Shown here in pieces: positions 1 to 9,195 of a stretch of 64,000 nt of DNA; within the stretch, counting starts at the first letter, position 1, and each line of letters starts with the position of its first letter. The stretch comes from Nocardiopsis metallicus (GTDB lineage Bacteria > Actinomycetota > Actinomycetes > Streptosporangiales > Streptosporangiaceae): positions 1 to 64,000 of the forward strand of contig NZ_JACHDO010000001.1 in assembly GCF_014201115.1 (NCBI RefSeq), given 5' to 3'. The notes under the pieces are model-generated. The model was not told the origin of the DNA, searched no databases, and was given only the letters and a program-made list of their open reading frames with translations. A program made the position numbers and the translations under genes.

Positions 1-2
1 GC

Positions 3-1067
3 CGGGCCGCCACGGCCACGATCACCCTGCTGCTGGGGCTCGGCCTGATCACCGCGCTCACCACGGCCGCCGCCACCGGGCGGGCCACCATCGACGGCGA
101 CCTGAACGCCCGTTACCCGGTGGACGTCAGCGCCCGGGTGAGTGAGGGGTCGGTGTCCCCGGACACCGTGGACCTAGTCCGGCGGATCGAGGGCCTGGAA
201 CTGGTGGAGGCGCCCCGTACCGAGCGGGTCGCCCTGGCCGGTCTGGACGAGGTCACCCTGGTGGGGGTCTCCCCGCAGCTGGCCGAGGCCACGGGCACCA
301 CGGCGCTCCTCGGAGCCGGCCCCGGTGCTGATCCCGTCATGTTGCTCTCCGGGGAGCAGTTGAGAACACTCGGGGCCGAGCCGGGGGAGAGGGTCGAGCT
401 CACGGTGGACGGTACCGGGCGGACCTTCACCGTGCACCCGTCCAACCTGGCCACCGCCTCCGGTACGGCAGCCCCGGTGGTGCGCGCGGACGTCCTGGAC
501 GCCATGACGGATGGCCGTGAGCAGGGCATGGTGTGGGGTGTGGCCGCCCCCGGGGCAGACCGGGACGCGCTCGCCACCCAGATGAACCTGGTCGCCGGGG
601 CCGACCCGGACATCATGCTCAGCGGAGCACTCGGTGAACGGGGCGACCTCACCGAGGTCCTCGACCTCCTGGTCGCCCTGGCCCTGGTGATGCTGCTGGT
701 CACCGTGGTCATCTCCAGCATCGGGGTGACCAACACGCTGGGCCTGTCCGTGCTGGAGAGAACCCGGGAGTCGGCGCTGCTGAGAGCCCTGGGCCTCACC
801 CGGGGCGGGCTGCGCGGCACACTCGTGGTCGAGGCCACGGTGATCTCCCTGCTCGGCGCCCTCGCGGGCCTGCTCATCGGGGTGCCCTACGGGGTGGTCG
901 GGGTGGGCGCGATCGTTGGAGGGACGGCACCGCTGGTGGTGTCCCTGCCCTGGGGGCAGCTGGCTCTGACCTTGCTCGCCGCCCTGGTGATCGGTGCCCT
1001 CGCGCCTTTGATCCCGGCCCGCCGGGCCGCCCGTATCGCCCCCGCTCAGGGCCTGAGCGCCGACTGA
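3..1067 (+). CDS. FtsX-like ABC transporter permease, C-terminal part (5' end outside window)
   Basis: The reading frame is open from the window edge, so the true start lies upstream and this is a partial gene. The visible part opens with a hydrophobic segment (LLLGLGLITALTTAAA), continues with an extracytoplasmic MacB-PCD-like region (about residues 35-215), and ends with three membrane helices. The first of these carries the FtsX motif region (TVVISSIGVTNTLGLSVLER, TRESALLRALGLTRGGL) and the last ends RRAARIAPAQGL. This is the second FtsX domain of an eight- to ten-TM permease that works with a separate ATPase, probably in lipoprotein or peptide export or envelope-stress response. The ATPase gene is not visible. 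The gene is convergent with the response regulator that follows. Family assignment is secure; substrate is unknown. Confidence 0.88.
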   Translation, partial: RAATATITLLLGLGLITALTTAAATGRATIDGDLNARYPVDVSARVSEGSVSPDTVDLVRRIEGLELVEAPRTERVALAGLDEVTLVGVSPQLAEATGTTALLGAGPGADPVMLLSGEQLRTLGAEPGERVELTVDGTGRTFTVHPSNLATASGTAAPVVRADVLDAMTDGREQGMVWGVAAPGADRDALATQMNLVAGADPDIMLSGALGERGDLTEVLDLLVALALVMLLVTVVISSIGVTNTLGLSVLERTRESALLRALGLTRGGLRGTLVVEATVISLLGALAGLLIGVPYGVVGVGAIVGGTAPLVVSLPWGQLALTLLAALVIGALAPLIPARRAARIAPAQGLSAD

Positions 1068-1175
1068 AAGTCTGAAGGGTCGGCATGGGGGAGCGCAGCG
1101 CGGATCAGCGACCCGGGTGTACGGCGAGAGTCGTGCCTGCTGGGAAGCCGGAACACGCAGGCCCGGGACCGCGGG

Positions 1176-1847
1176 TTACCGGGGGTTGTCCGAGGCGGGC
1201 GAGACCAGGCCGGCCTCGTGGGCGAGGACGGCGGCCTCCACTCGGTTGCGGGCGTCCAGGCGGCGGAAGATGGTGCTGACATGGCCCTTCACCGTGCCTT
1301 CCACCATGAAGAGCCGCCTGCCGATCTCGCCGTTGGACAACCCCGCGCCGAGCAGGGCCAGGACCTCCCGTTCCCGGGCGGTCAGCTGGGCCAGCCGTTC
1401 CCTGGCCCGCAGCCGGTCCGTGGAACGTTCGTGGTTCAGGCCGTTGAGCACCCGGCGGGCCACCTTGGGGGAGAGGAAAGCCCCGCCCTCCGCCACCGCG
1501 CGCACCCCCAGCAGGAGTTCTCTGGGGTCACCGGTCTTGAGCAGGAAGCCGTCCGCGCCCCCGTCCAGGGCCCGCACCACGTACTCCTCCTCCCCGAAGG
1601 TGGTGAGGATGGCCACCCCGGTCCCGGGTACGGCCCGGCGGATCTCGGCCGCGGCCTCCAGACCGTTCATTCCCGGCATGCGGATGTCGATGAGCGCCAC
1701 GTCCGGCCGGTGCGACCAGGCCAGATCCACACCCTCACGGCCGTCGGAAGCCTCGGCAACCACCTCGATCTCCGGATCGTTGCCGAGGATCGACCGCACC
1801 CCGGCACGGACCATCGCCTCGTCGTCCACCAGCAGGACCCCGATCAC
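1176..1847 (-). CDS. NarL/LuxR-family response regulator
   Basis: The 223-residue protein has an N-terminal receiver domain (residues 1-118; acidic pair D8/D9, phospho-acceptor D54 in LIDIRMPGMNG, K104 in the LLKTGDP loop) and a C-terminal LuxR-type helix-turn-helix (about 150-215; LTAREREVLALLGAGLSNGE and VEGTVKGHVSTIFRRL). It starts 16 bp after the stop of the histidine kinase gene on the same strand, so the pair forms a two-component system in one transcript. Targets are not evident. The adjacent convergent FtsX-type permease is a candidate, because many actinobacterial NarL-type systems control neighbouring ABC permeases, but this is inference. Confidence 0.93.
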   Translation of the reverse strand: MIGVLLVDDEAMVRAGVRSILGNDPEIEVVAEASDGREGVDLAWSHRPDVALIDIRMPGMNGLEAAAEIRRAVPGTGVAILTTFGEEEYVVRALDGGADGFLLKTGDPRELLLGVRAVAEGGAFLSPKVARRVLNGLNHERSTDRLRARERLAQLTAREREVLALLGAGLSNGEIGRRLFMVEGTVKGHVSTIFRRLDARNRVEAAVLAHEAGLVSPASDNPR

Positions 1848-1863
1848 CCCACGACCTCCCGCA

Positions 1864-3402
1864 TCACCACGGCCTTCCCCGTCCCCACGTCAGGACCTCG
1901 GCCGACACCAGTCTTACCGAGTCGAAGCACAGGCGGTACCTGTCGTAGTCGGTGGTGAGCTCCCTCGAACTCCGGTAGTAGCGGCACACCAGGCCCTCCG
2001 GATCCGGCGGTTGGGAGGACTCCGCCAAGGTGCCCCGGTAGAGCTCCCCCACGGGGAGCACGGCCTCCACCGAACCCCGGTCCTGTCCCAGCCGCAGCTG
2101 TTCGAACTCCTCCGGGGTGAGCGTGGCGTCGGCCGCCTGCTGGTAGCTGCTCAACAGCAGCAGCGTGTATCCCACCAGCCCCATCAGGATCGGGATCATC
2201 AGGATGGTGCCGATCGCCCACAGGGTGCGGCGGTGCACCTGCTGGTGGATGTGTACCTCCCGGCCCTCCCAGAGCACATCGTGCAGGGCGGACGCACCGT
2301 GGCCCCCGAACCGGTCGTCGCCCTCGGAGGCCGGCTTTCCACCGGCCGCCCGGACTCGCGAGGCGGTCCGCGACGGCTCTCCCCCGGGGGACGGCGGCAG
2401 GGTCGGCTCAGCCACGGGAACGAGGGCCGTCACCACCCAGTCCCGTCCCGATCGCCCCGCTTTCAGGTCGCCCCCGGCCAGCCGGATCCGTTCCCGCAGG
2501 CCCAGCAGGCCGCTGCCCGCCCCGGGGACCTGGCGGGGTCCTCGCCCCTGTCCGGGCACGGGGTTGGTCACCCGTACCCGGACACCCTCCGGAGTGCTCC
2601 ACAGCAGTACGCGGGGGGCCGCTCCCGGGGCGTGTTTGGCGGCGTTGGTCAGCGATTCCTGGACCACCCGGTAGAGCGCGCGGTCCGCCATCACGGGGAG
2701 CTCGCGCGGAGCGTCGTCCCACTCCAGGGACACGTCCAGGCCCGCCTCGCGCGAATTCCGCACCAGTTCGGAGATGCTGTCACCGGCCGCGGCCAGCGGT
2801 GCGGACTCGGTGTCCGCGCGCAGGACCCCGACCGCCGCCATCAGCTGTTCGGCGGCCCGTCCGGCGGTCTCCCGCAGCTGCCCGGCTTGGCGGCGGCGCT
2901 CCTCGGGCAGGTCCGCGGCCATCTCCAGACTGCCCGCGCCCAGGCTGAGCAGGCTGAGTTCGTGCCCGACGGCGTCGTGCAGGTCCCGGGCGATCCGCGA
3001 ACTCTCCCGCAGCCGAGCCCGTTCGGCCCTCAGCTCCGCCTCCCGGTTCAGGGTCCGGGCCCGTTCCCAGCCCGCCTGCGCGAGATCGGAGGTGCTGCGC
3101 AGGTACAGGCCGAGCAACCCCGGCAGTACCAGAGCGAACACGGCCAGGAAGAGGCAGGTGATCCATACGCCAAGGGGCTGGCCGCTGATCAGCAGGCAAC
3201 CCGCCCCGGCCAGGAGGGTTGCGGCGAAGAGGGCACCCGCCGCGCGAAGGTCCGGGGACAGCCGACCGGTGAGGACGGAAGGCAGGGGCACCGCGGCGAT
3301 CGCCAGCGGCCAGCGCACTGCGAGGAGGAGCAGCAGGAGAACGGAGGCCAGGGCCAGGTGCCCCGCCAGGGCGGGGCGAGGCGGGGTGGGGAACGGGCGC
3401 AT
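1864..3402 (-). CDS. NarL-type sensor histidine kinase with extra C-terminal membrane anchor and BamE/SmpA-like tail
   Basis: From the chosen ATG at 3402 the protein has 512 residues; the frame is open about 150 bases further upstream but that part is Arg/Gly-rich and non-conserved. An N-terminal membrane region (four hydrophobic segments, residues 10-100) is followed by a HisKA_3 dimerisation domain with the phospho-acceptor histidine near residue 142 (RDLHDAVGHELSLLSL), then HATPase_c (N-box VVQESLTNAAKHAP about 247-260; G-box GSGLLGLRERI about 296-308). The kinase core ends near residue 335. Unusually, about 175 more residues follow: a linker, a hydrophobic segment (about 393-417, LWAIGTILMIPILMGLVGY) and a tail with a BamE/SmpA-like look (LRLGQDRGSVEAVLP, then CRYY and YRLCFD). 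This looks like fusion of a kinase to a separate membrane protein. It is co-transcribed with the response regulator. Confidence 0.9.
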   Translation of the reverse strand: MRPFPTPPRPALAGHLALASVLLLLLLAVRWPLAIAAVPLPSVLTGRLSPDLRAAGALFAATLLAGAGCLLISGQPLGVWITCLFLAVFALVLPGLLGLYLRSTSDLAQAGWERARTLNREAELRAERARLRESSRIARDLHDAVGHELSLLSLGAGSLEMAADLPEERRRQAGQLRETAGRAAEQLMAAVGVLRADTESAPLAAAGDSISELVRNSREAGLDVSLEWDDAPRELPVMADRALYRVVQESLTNAAKHAPGAAPRVLLWSTPEGVRVRVTNPVPGQGRGPRQVPGAGSGLLGLRERIRLAGGDLKAGRSGRDWVVTALVPVAEPTLPPSPGGEPSRTASRVRAAGGKPASEGDDRFGGHGASALHDVLWEGREVHIHQQVHRRTLWAIGTILMIPILMGLVGYTLLLLSSYQQAADATLTPEEFEQLRLGQDRGSVEAVLPVGELYRGTLAESSQPPDPEGLVCRYYRSSRELTTDYDRYRLCFDSVRLVSAEVLTWGRGRPW

Positions 3403-3631
3403 ACCTGGGAACCTAACCGGCCGGCCCCGGCCGCGTCCCCTGTCGAAAGTCAGGGGTGGGGCCTTCCCGCGACTCTTCGACCTCCCGTGCCCCCGTGGCC
3501 CGGCCCTGAACCGACCGGTCCGGGCCCCACCGCAGTGCCGGGGCTCCGCCACGGGAGCCTTCCGGTGACGTGGCGGAAGCGGATGCCCCCGCTGACGTCA
3601 CGGGCCTGGACGGCGCCGGACGCCTGCCCGC

Positions 3632-6600
3632 TCATCTGGGAGCGGTCGTCCCCGACTCCGTTGCCGACCCGCCTGAATCCTGTGCCGCCCCACCAGACCT
3701 TCGGGGCGGGACGTGGTGCGTGGCGGAGCCGGAGCCGTGTTCGACGACGCGCAGCATGTCCTGGACCTTCACCAGCAGCGACCCCGGGACCACCCCCAGA
3801 CGGACACCCTCCTGGGCCAGGTCCTCGGCTTCGAGGAGGGTGCGCATGGCCTCCAGCCAGTCGCGTCGGGTCACGATCTCCGCGTGCAGCAGCTTCGCCC
3901 GCAGATGCCCCGAGCGGTGCTGGAGCCCCCGGTACCCCTCGACCGCCACCAGGGCCAGTTCCTCCGCCTCGACCAACCGATCCGCCCGCTGAAGCGAGTC
4001 GGCGGCCATCCGGTGGGCCCGGGCGTGCCACCACTTGTCACCCAGCTCCCGGAAACCCTCCGCGGCCCGCAGGAACTCCTCCTTTCCCTGATGGCTGCTG
4101 CGCGCCATCAGGGCCTGCCCCAGCACCAGGCAGGTGCGCCAGCGGCCCCAGTCGTCACCGATCTCCTCGAACACCCGCTCCGCCTCCCGCAGCCGCTCGA
4201 TCTGCCGGTCCGGCCGCCACTCGTCCCGGATCAGGCTCCGCCGGTTCAGCAGTCCGAGCAGCGACCCGCGAGGGGGTCCGGGTTCGACACACCGGCGCGC
4301 GTACACCAGAGGGTCCCCGTAGTGCTCCCCGGGGCGCCCCGCGGGGTTCGCTCCGGGCCCTCCCCGCTGCTCTCCCCCGCTCCGGGAGAGGTCGATGAAC
4401 AACCCCTCCACCCTGGAACGCTGCCACCTGGGCCACATCGGGTCGCGTTCGCTCAGCTGGCGGCGTTCCCGTGCGCGCTGAGGGTCGAGCAGGAGCTCAC
4501 ACACCCCGGCCTCGCTGTTGAGTTCGCTGACGGACAGTTGGCCCAGCGAACGCAGGTAGCGGGCCCGGTACCAGTTCTCCTTCGGGGTCCGGGTCAGCTG
4601 GTCCAGCCCGTCGGACAGCACGAACCAGGCGTTCAGCGTGTACCCGCGCAGCCGCAGCACCTCACCTCGCTGGAGCTGGACCCTGGCCCGCTGCTCGGCC
4701 GAGCCCGGGGAGTCGCCCAACCTCAGCTCAGCCCGGGAGAGCCAGGTGTGGGCCCGTTCCAGATGCCCCTGGAACCGGTCGACCTCGGCCAGGTTGCCCA
4801 GCGTCCGCACGTGCCACCAGGGGTCGTCGTCGGTCGCGAAGATCCGCTCGGCCCGTTCGATCTCGGCCCGACCGTCGTCCAGGTCGCCCCGGCGGTACAG
4901 GTTCACCCCCACCGCGCGGTGCGCCCGTGCCAGCCAGCGCGGGTCCACCGGCGGATCCAGCTGTTCCAGGACGTGCAGCGCGGTCAGCGCCCTCTCGTAG
5001 CCGGAGTCGTGGTCGCCCTGGCCGCCAGCCGCCTCGGCCCGGTCGAGCATGGCCACCCCGTAGGCGAACGGGTTCGCTATCTCCAAGGCCAGTTCGCTGG
5101 CCTGCCTGGTGGTCTCGTGCACGGCCCCCCAACGGGTGCGGCCGGTCCGGGACAGCACGGTGAAGGCCCGCCGCAGCCGCCAACCGTGGGCGGGCGAGCG
5201 CCGGTCCTCCTCGCGCGGATCGGTCCACCGGAAGCAGACCTCGAACCCGCGGTGCTCGGATTCCAACCAGCTGAACGGATCGTCCGGTGCGGTCCCGGGG
5301 GCCGTTCCGCCCGTGAGGTCCTCGTCGCCGGCGCCACCCCCGTTGCCCTCTCCGCTCAGGGGGAGGGGCGAGTCGAAGCCCCCTTCGTGCGGGGCGGCGT
5401 CGCGGGCGGCGGTCTCGGCCATGCGTGCGAACGCGCCGAGCAGCCGGTCCACCGCCGTCCCGATTTCGTCCTCGGACCACCGGGGGCGCTCCGTCTCCGG
5501 TACCCCCAGGCTCTCCGGCTGTGCCCGCAGCAGCGTGTCCCGGACCCGATCGTGGATCTGGTACCGGTCGAACCCGCTCGCCTCGTGCAGGTAGGTCACC
5601 AGGAAACGGTGGCTCATCCGTTCCAACATCCGCCCGGCTTCGGCCGTACCGGTGTCCAGCAGAGCGGCGGCGGACCAGGGGGAGAACTTGGTCAGTCCGG
5701 CCCTGGCCAGCCGGTACAGGAGCAGTCGTTCGTCGGGTGCGCACTGCTGGAGGCTGAACGCGAGCGACTGGGCCACGGCTTTGGCTCCGGGAACCTCCGG
5801 ATCCTTCGCCATGCGTTCCAGCAGCTTCCTGACGCCGAGCTGGTCGCTCAGCGTGAGCTGGGTGCCGGCCAGACAGAGGGCCAGCGGAAGCCCGTGGCAG
5901 GCCCGGACCAGCTCGGGCAGGTACTCGCGGTCCTCGTCACTCAGCTCGCGCCCCGCATCCCGGACCAGGCGTTCGATCAGCTCCAGGCCCTCTCCCGGGA
6001 AGAGCGGCTTGCACCATGGGCAACGGGGTGTCGTCGAACTCGGTGCGGCTGGTGATCAGCACCGCGCACCCCCGGCCGCTCGGCAGCAGCGGTTCCACCT
6101 GCGCGTAGTCCTTGGCGTTGTCGAGGACGACCAGCAGCCTGCGGTCCTCGGTGATGGTCTTCCACCGCTCGGACAGCTCGGCGGCGCCGGCTCCTTCGGC
6201 GGGGTTCTCCCCGAGCACGGAGATCATCATCCTGAGCACTGTCTCGGGGGCGGCCGGTTCCCGTTGCCCGGAGGGTTGCGCACCTCCCTCGCCGTAGAGC
6301 ACGAACTCCACTTTTCCGTCGGGGAAGCGGTTCGCGACCCGGTCCACGACCTGGGCGGCCAACTGGCTCTTACCGGTTCCGCCCTCCCCGTTGATCGCGA
6401 TGATCAGGGGGCTGCGCAGGCGCCGCCCCGGATCCCGGCCCAAGAGGCGAGGCAGCAGACCGCGCGGGCCGGGCCGGGGAAAGCGTTCGAACCGCGCCAG
6501 CAGCTCCGCCATGAGCGGCTCATGTCCGATGAAGTGGTCCACCGGGGCCGGAATGCTGCGTCGTCTGGCCTTGCGGTCCCCCTTGAGCCCGGCGGCCTGA

Positions 6601-6827
6601 TCCCGGCTCAGCCGGTCCAGGATCACCTGCGCCGTGACGGCGGTGGCGGTGCCCAGCAGGCCGACCGCGGCGAGCAGCGGCCCGCCTCCCCCGGGCACCA
6701 GCTCCGGGAAGCCCTGCAGGGCGGTCCCCAACCCGATCAGGGTCGCCAGGGTGCCGATCAGTCCCGTGCGGAGCGGGCGCCACCGCCGCCGCGGGGGAAC
6801 TCCCTGACCATCGGACTGTCGGTGCAC
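3632..6827 (-). pseudogene. NB-ARC STAND ATPase with N-terminal membrane anchor and C-terminal TPR-like repeats, interrupted by one frameshift
   Basis: The gene starts at GTG 6827 behind GGGAGGG. The first frame encodes two hydrophobic segments (residues 20-70) and an NB-ARC ATPase core: P-loop GEGGTGKS, Walker B LLVVLDNAKD, sensor LITSRTEFDD. This frame goes out of register near 6005-6015. The other frame continues in perfect family register (LFPGEGLELIERL, then the winged-helix GLPLAL region) and runs through a long TPR-like helical region to 3632. Dropping a single G/C from the CAAGCC segment would restore PMVQPLFPGEG, so one extra base explains the break. STAND proteins of this AfsR/SARP-less type are ATP-dependent signalling switches. 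A real mutation, a sequencing error, or a programmed +1 shift cannot be told apart here. Confidence 0.75.
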
Positions 6828-7027
6828 CGCGACCCTCCCGGAACCCGGATTCTCTTGGCGTGCCGGGCTCGTGGGGGTTTGTTACCCGGCAGGAACCTGA
6901 TCCTGCTGGGGCCGCGGCTCCGGTGTCCAGTGCACGGGGGAGCCGGGAGGTGGATGTTCACCTGCCAGGCAACCGGCGGTCGAGCGGAGTGCACCCGCCC
7001 GCCGGAAGCGGTGTTTCGGAAGAGGTG

Positions 7028-7058
7028 TTGACTTCGAGCGCGCTCGAAGTCCTAACGT
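7028..7058 (+). promoter_or_regulatory. MerR-type promoter: 20-bp perfect palindrome in a 19-bp spacer, leaderless start
   Basis: A -35 TTGACT (7028-7033) and a -10 TAACGT (7053-7058) are separated by 19 bp, the over-long spacing typical of MerR-controlled promoters. The spacer region carries the perfect palindrome ACTTCGAGCGCGCTCGAAGT (7031-7050). The ATG of the monooxygenase gene is only 7 bp past the -10, so the transcript is probably leaderless. The MerR-family gene at 7391-7810 is the obvious regulator. Confidence 0.8.
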
Positions 7059-7065
7059 TCCCGGC

Positions 7066-7389
7066 ATGAGTTCAGAATCCGCCTCGCCGTACGAGGTCAC
7101 CGCCCGCATCCGCTGCACCGACCCCGCACGCGCCACCGAGACGCGCACCGCCCTGGACGTCCTCGTCCGAAAGACCCGCACCGAACCGGGCTGCCTGGAG
7201 TTCTCCGCCCATGAGGAGGCCGAGGCGCCTGGGGAGTTCCTGTTGTGGGAGGTCTTCGCCGATGAGGCGGCCTTCCGAGAGCACTTCGACCACGAGCACA
7301 CCCGCTCCTACGTGGCCCGCGGCCTCACCGAGGTGGTGGAGCACTGGGTGACCAGGCCGGTCACCGCCACCCGACCCGGCCAGGCCTGA
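7066..7389 (+). CDS. Antibiotic biosynthesis monooxygenase (ABM) domain protein, putative quinol monooxygenase
   Basis: This 107-residue protein is a single ABM/dimeric alpha-beta barrel domain: a first strand (YEVTARIRCTD), a helix, then CLEFSAHEEAEAPGEFLLWE and FREHFDHEHTRSYV. These are typical of YgiN/HmoB-like cofactor-free monooxygenases that oxidise quinols or similar aromatic substrates, or remove reactive by-products. It is read from a MerR-type promoter with almost no leader and ends 1 bp from the convergent MerR gene, so the two form a natural regulator-target pair. The substrate cannot be deduced. Confidence 0.85.
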   Translation: MSSESASPYEVTARIRCTDPARATETRTALDVLVRKTRTEPGCLEFSAHEEAEAPGEFLLWEVFADEAAFREHFDHEHTRSYVARGLTEVVEHWVTRPVTATRPGQA

Positions 7390-7390
7390 C

Positions 7391-7810
7391 TCATTCGGCC
7401 TTTCGGTACCCCTCGTGGGCCCTGATCAGCTCCTCATAGGCGGCGACCTTGGTCTTCAAGGCCCTCTCATGGTCAGTCAGTGCGGCGATCCGGGCGCGGA
7501 GGTGCTCGTGGTGGTCGGCGAGCATGTCCATCCGGGCACGCAGGGTGCTCGCGCCCTCTGCGCGGAGTTCGGCGTAGCGGCGCATGCGGGAGATCGGCAT
7601 ACCGGTCTCCCGCAGCCGCAGCAGGAACCGCAGCCACTCGACGTCCTCGGGCTGGTACCTGCGGTGGTTGCCGGTCGAGCGCCGGACCGGGCGGATCAGG
7701 CCCGCCCGTTCGTAGTACCGCAGCGTGTGGGCCGAGACCCCGGTGCGCTCGGCCATCCGGGCGACGGTGAGGCCACCGTCGGATCCCGGGTCAGGGTGTT
7801 CGTCAGTCAC
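7391..7810 (-). CDS. MerR-family transcriptional regulator
   Basis: From the GTG at 7810 the protein has 139 residues; the frame is open about 55 codons further upstream but that stretch is not MerR-like. The N-terminal winged helix-turn-helix (about residues 14-80; LTVARMAERTGVSAHTLRYY, GLIRPVRRSTGNHRRY, LRFLLRLRETGMPISRM) is followed by a long dimerisation coiled coil (about 95-130). No effector-binding domain or metal-binding cysteines follow, so it resembles short MerR regulators of the NmlR/AdhR kind. The convergent ABM monooxygenase gene carries an ideal MerR operator. A possible -10 (TAGATT at 7818-7823, minus strand) sits so close to the GTG that this transcript may be leaderless too. 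Confidence 0.9.
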   Translation of the reverse strand: MTDEHPDPGSDGGLTVARMAERTGVSAHTLRYYERAGLIRPVRRSTGNHRRYQPEDVEWLRFLLRLRETGMPISRMRRYAELRAEGASTLRARMDMLADHHEHLRARIAALTDHERALKTKVAAYEELIRAHEGYRKAE

Positions 7811-8055
7811 GCGCAGCAATCTACAACCTTGCCGGGACCGCCGCCGCGGAGATGTTCGCGGGTACTCGACCCCCTCTGACGCTACGGGATCCGGCTTGGT
7901 TCTGTGCTTGCCGGCACTGCCACCTGTTCGACGCCGAAAACCGGGTATTCGTTTCTCACCCGAGGCGCTTTTCAAACCCGGGTAAGTGCTTCAGAATGAC
8001 TTTTTCCGGCCCTGCTCCGACAGTCTCTACTGACCTCTCTCCCCCGAGGAAGCAC

Positions 8056-8700
8056 ATGAGTTCTCATCTTGGCCGACTGGTGGTCAACCGGTGCAGCGGC
8101 GACGAGCCGCTCATGGTCGGCGGCGAGGCGGCGGGCCCGCTACAAGGCTTCTGGAGCTGGGCCTACTCCGACCTGGCCGACAACACCACCCGAGGGGTTT
8201 TCGCCGAGTACCTGGTGGCCACAGCCTTGAATGCCACCGACGGTACCCGTCGGGGGTGGGACTCCGTCGATGTCAGGACGCCGGAGAAATGGTGGGTGGA
8301 GGTCAAGTCCTCGGCCTATCTACAGACCTGGGGCCAGGACAAACTGTGGAGAATCTCGTTTTCCATCGCGCCCAGCATGGGCTGGGATGCAGAGGGCAAC
8401 AAGCAGAGCACCGAGAAACGCCGCCACGCGGACGCCTACGTCTTCTGCGTCCTGCACCACCAGGACAAACCGACTCTGGACCCGCTCGACCTCGGCCAGT
8501 GGACCTTCTACGTACTGCCCACCCGGGTCCTGGACGAACAGCGCCCCCAACAGCAGAGGATCGCACTCTCCAGCCTCCTGAAACTGGGCCCCGCCCAGAC
8601 CGACTACCCGGGCCTGGCCACGGCGGTGGCCTCCGCGGTCGAGGAACACCGCCGGGGACCCGGAAAACCCCAGGAAGACTCAGCGGCGGGTAGCGCGTAA
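8056..8700 (+). CDS. Uncharacterised PD-(D/E)XK nuclease-like protein
   Basis: The ATG at 8056 is preceded by GAGGA at 8046-8050. The 214-residue product is not assigned to a named family. Its centre has the spacing of a PD-(D/E)XK nuclease fold: a helix with conserved glutamate (GVFAEYLVATALNA, about residues 48-61), an acidic residue (WDSVDVRTP) and a beta-strand ending in WWVEVKSSAY, giving an E-x-K core. Restriction-like proteins and VRR-NUC relatives share this layout. No methylase lies beside it. It overlaps the convergent DUF6157 gene by 21 bp. The nuclease fold is a motif-based inference. Confidence 0.6.
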   Translation: MSSHLGRLVVNRCSGDEPLMVGGEAAGPLQGFWSWAYSDLADNTTRGVFAEYLVATALNATDGTRRGWDSVDVRTPEKWWVEVKSSAYLQTWGQDKLWRISFSIAPSMGWDAEGNKQSTEKRRHADAYVFCVLHHQDKPTLDPLDLGQWTFYVLPTRVLDEQRPQQQRIALSSLLKLGPAQTDYPGLATAVASAVEEHRRGPGKPQEDSAAGSA

Positions 8701-9114
8701 GGCGGCCTTGACGTTGACGGGTTCGCCGGTGAACGGCGAGGTGCCCGACGCGAAGGCCTTGTACTCCGCAGAACCCATGGCGTACAGGGCCACGCGCCCC
8801 TTCTCGTCGGAGTGGATCCCCCACCCGTACCGCTTGCCCAGGTCGCTGGTGCGGAAGCAGGCCCTGGGCTTGGCGAAGAACTCCTCGCGCGCCTGTTCGC
8901 GCTCCGCCACCGGGATTTCCTTCCGGTCGGCCCACACCGTGAACAGAACATCGTCCGAGGTGTAGGCGTACGGGGCCTCGGAGATCATCTCGAAGGTCAT
9001 GGCGGCCACCGTCGGCTTCGTGGTCTCCGGGGGCTCGATCGCGCCCGGCGCCGCCGAGTCCGGGGAGACCGTGATGAACGTGTCGAAGTAGCAGATCGTG
9101 TGTCGCTTTCCCAT
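8680..9114 (-). CDS. DUF6157 family protein
   Basis: The 144-residue protein has the features of the DUF6157 family: YFDTFITVSPDS near the N-terminus, KPTVAAMTFEMISEAPYAYTS, FTVWADRKE, then a conserved end with FRTSDLGKRYGWGIHSDEKG and YAMGSAEYKAF. Members are small cytoplasmic proteins of unknown function found widely in bacteria. Its promoter region (9115-9195) is shared with the divergent PadR regulator, which may control it. The first ATG fits the family length. Confidence 0.8.
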   Translation of the reverse strand: MGKRHTICYFDTFITVSPDSAAPGAIEPPETTKPTVAAMTFEMISEAPYAYTSDDVLFTVWADRKEIPVAEREQAREEFFAKPRACFRTSDLGKRYGWGIHSDEKGRVALYAMGSAEYKAFASGTSPFTGEPVNVKAALRATRR

Positions 9115-9195
9115 GCCCTGAATCTAGAACGCGCCACGGACACTCCATATACCTCAGGAACATGTCTAAGAGAGTCGCCGAACTAGACTCGTCCC

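Noticed and set aside
1117..4398. A 1093-codon plus-strand open frame opposite the two-component and STAND genes
   Set aside because: It is antisense to recognised genes, Pro/Arg/Gly-rich, without any domain; such frames are common in high-GC DNA.
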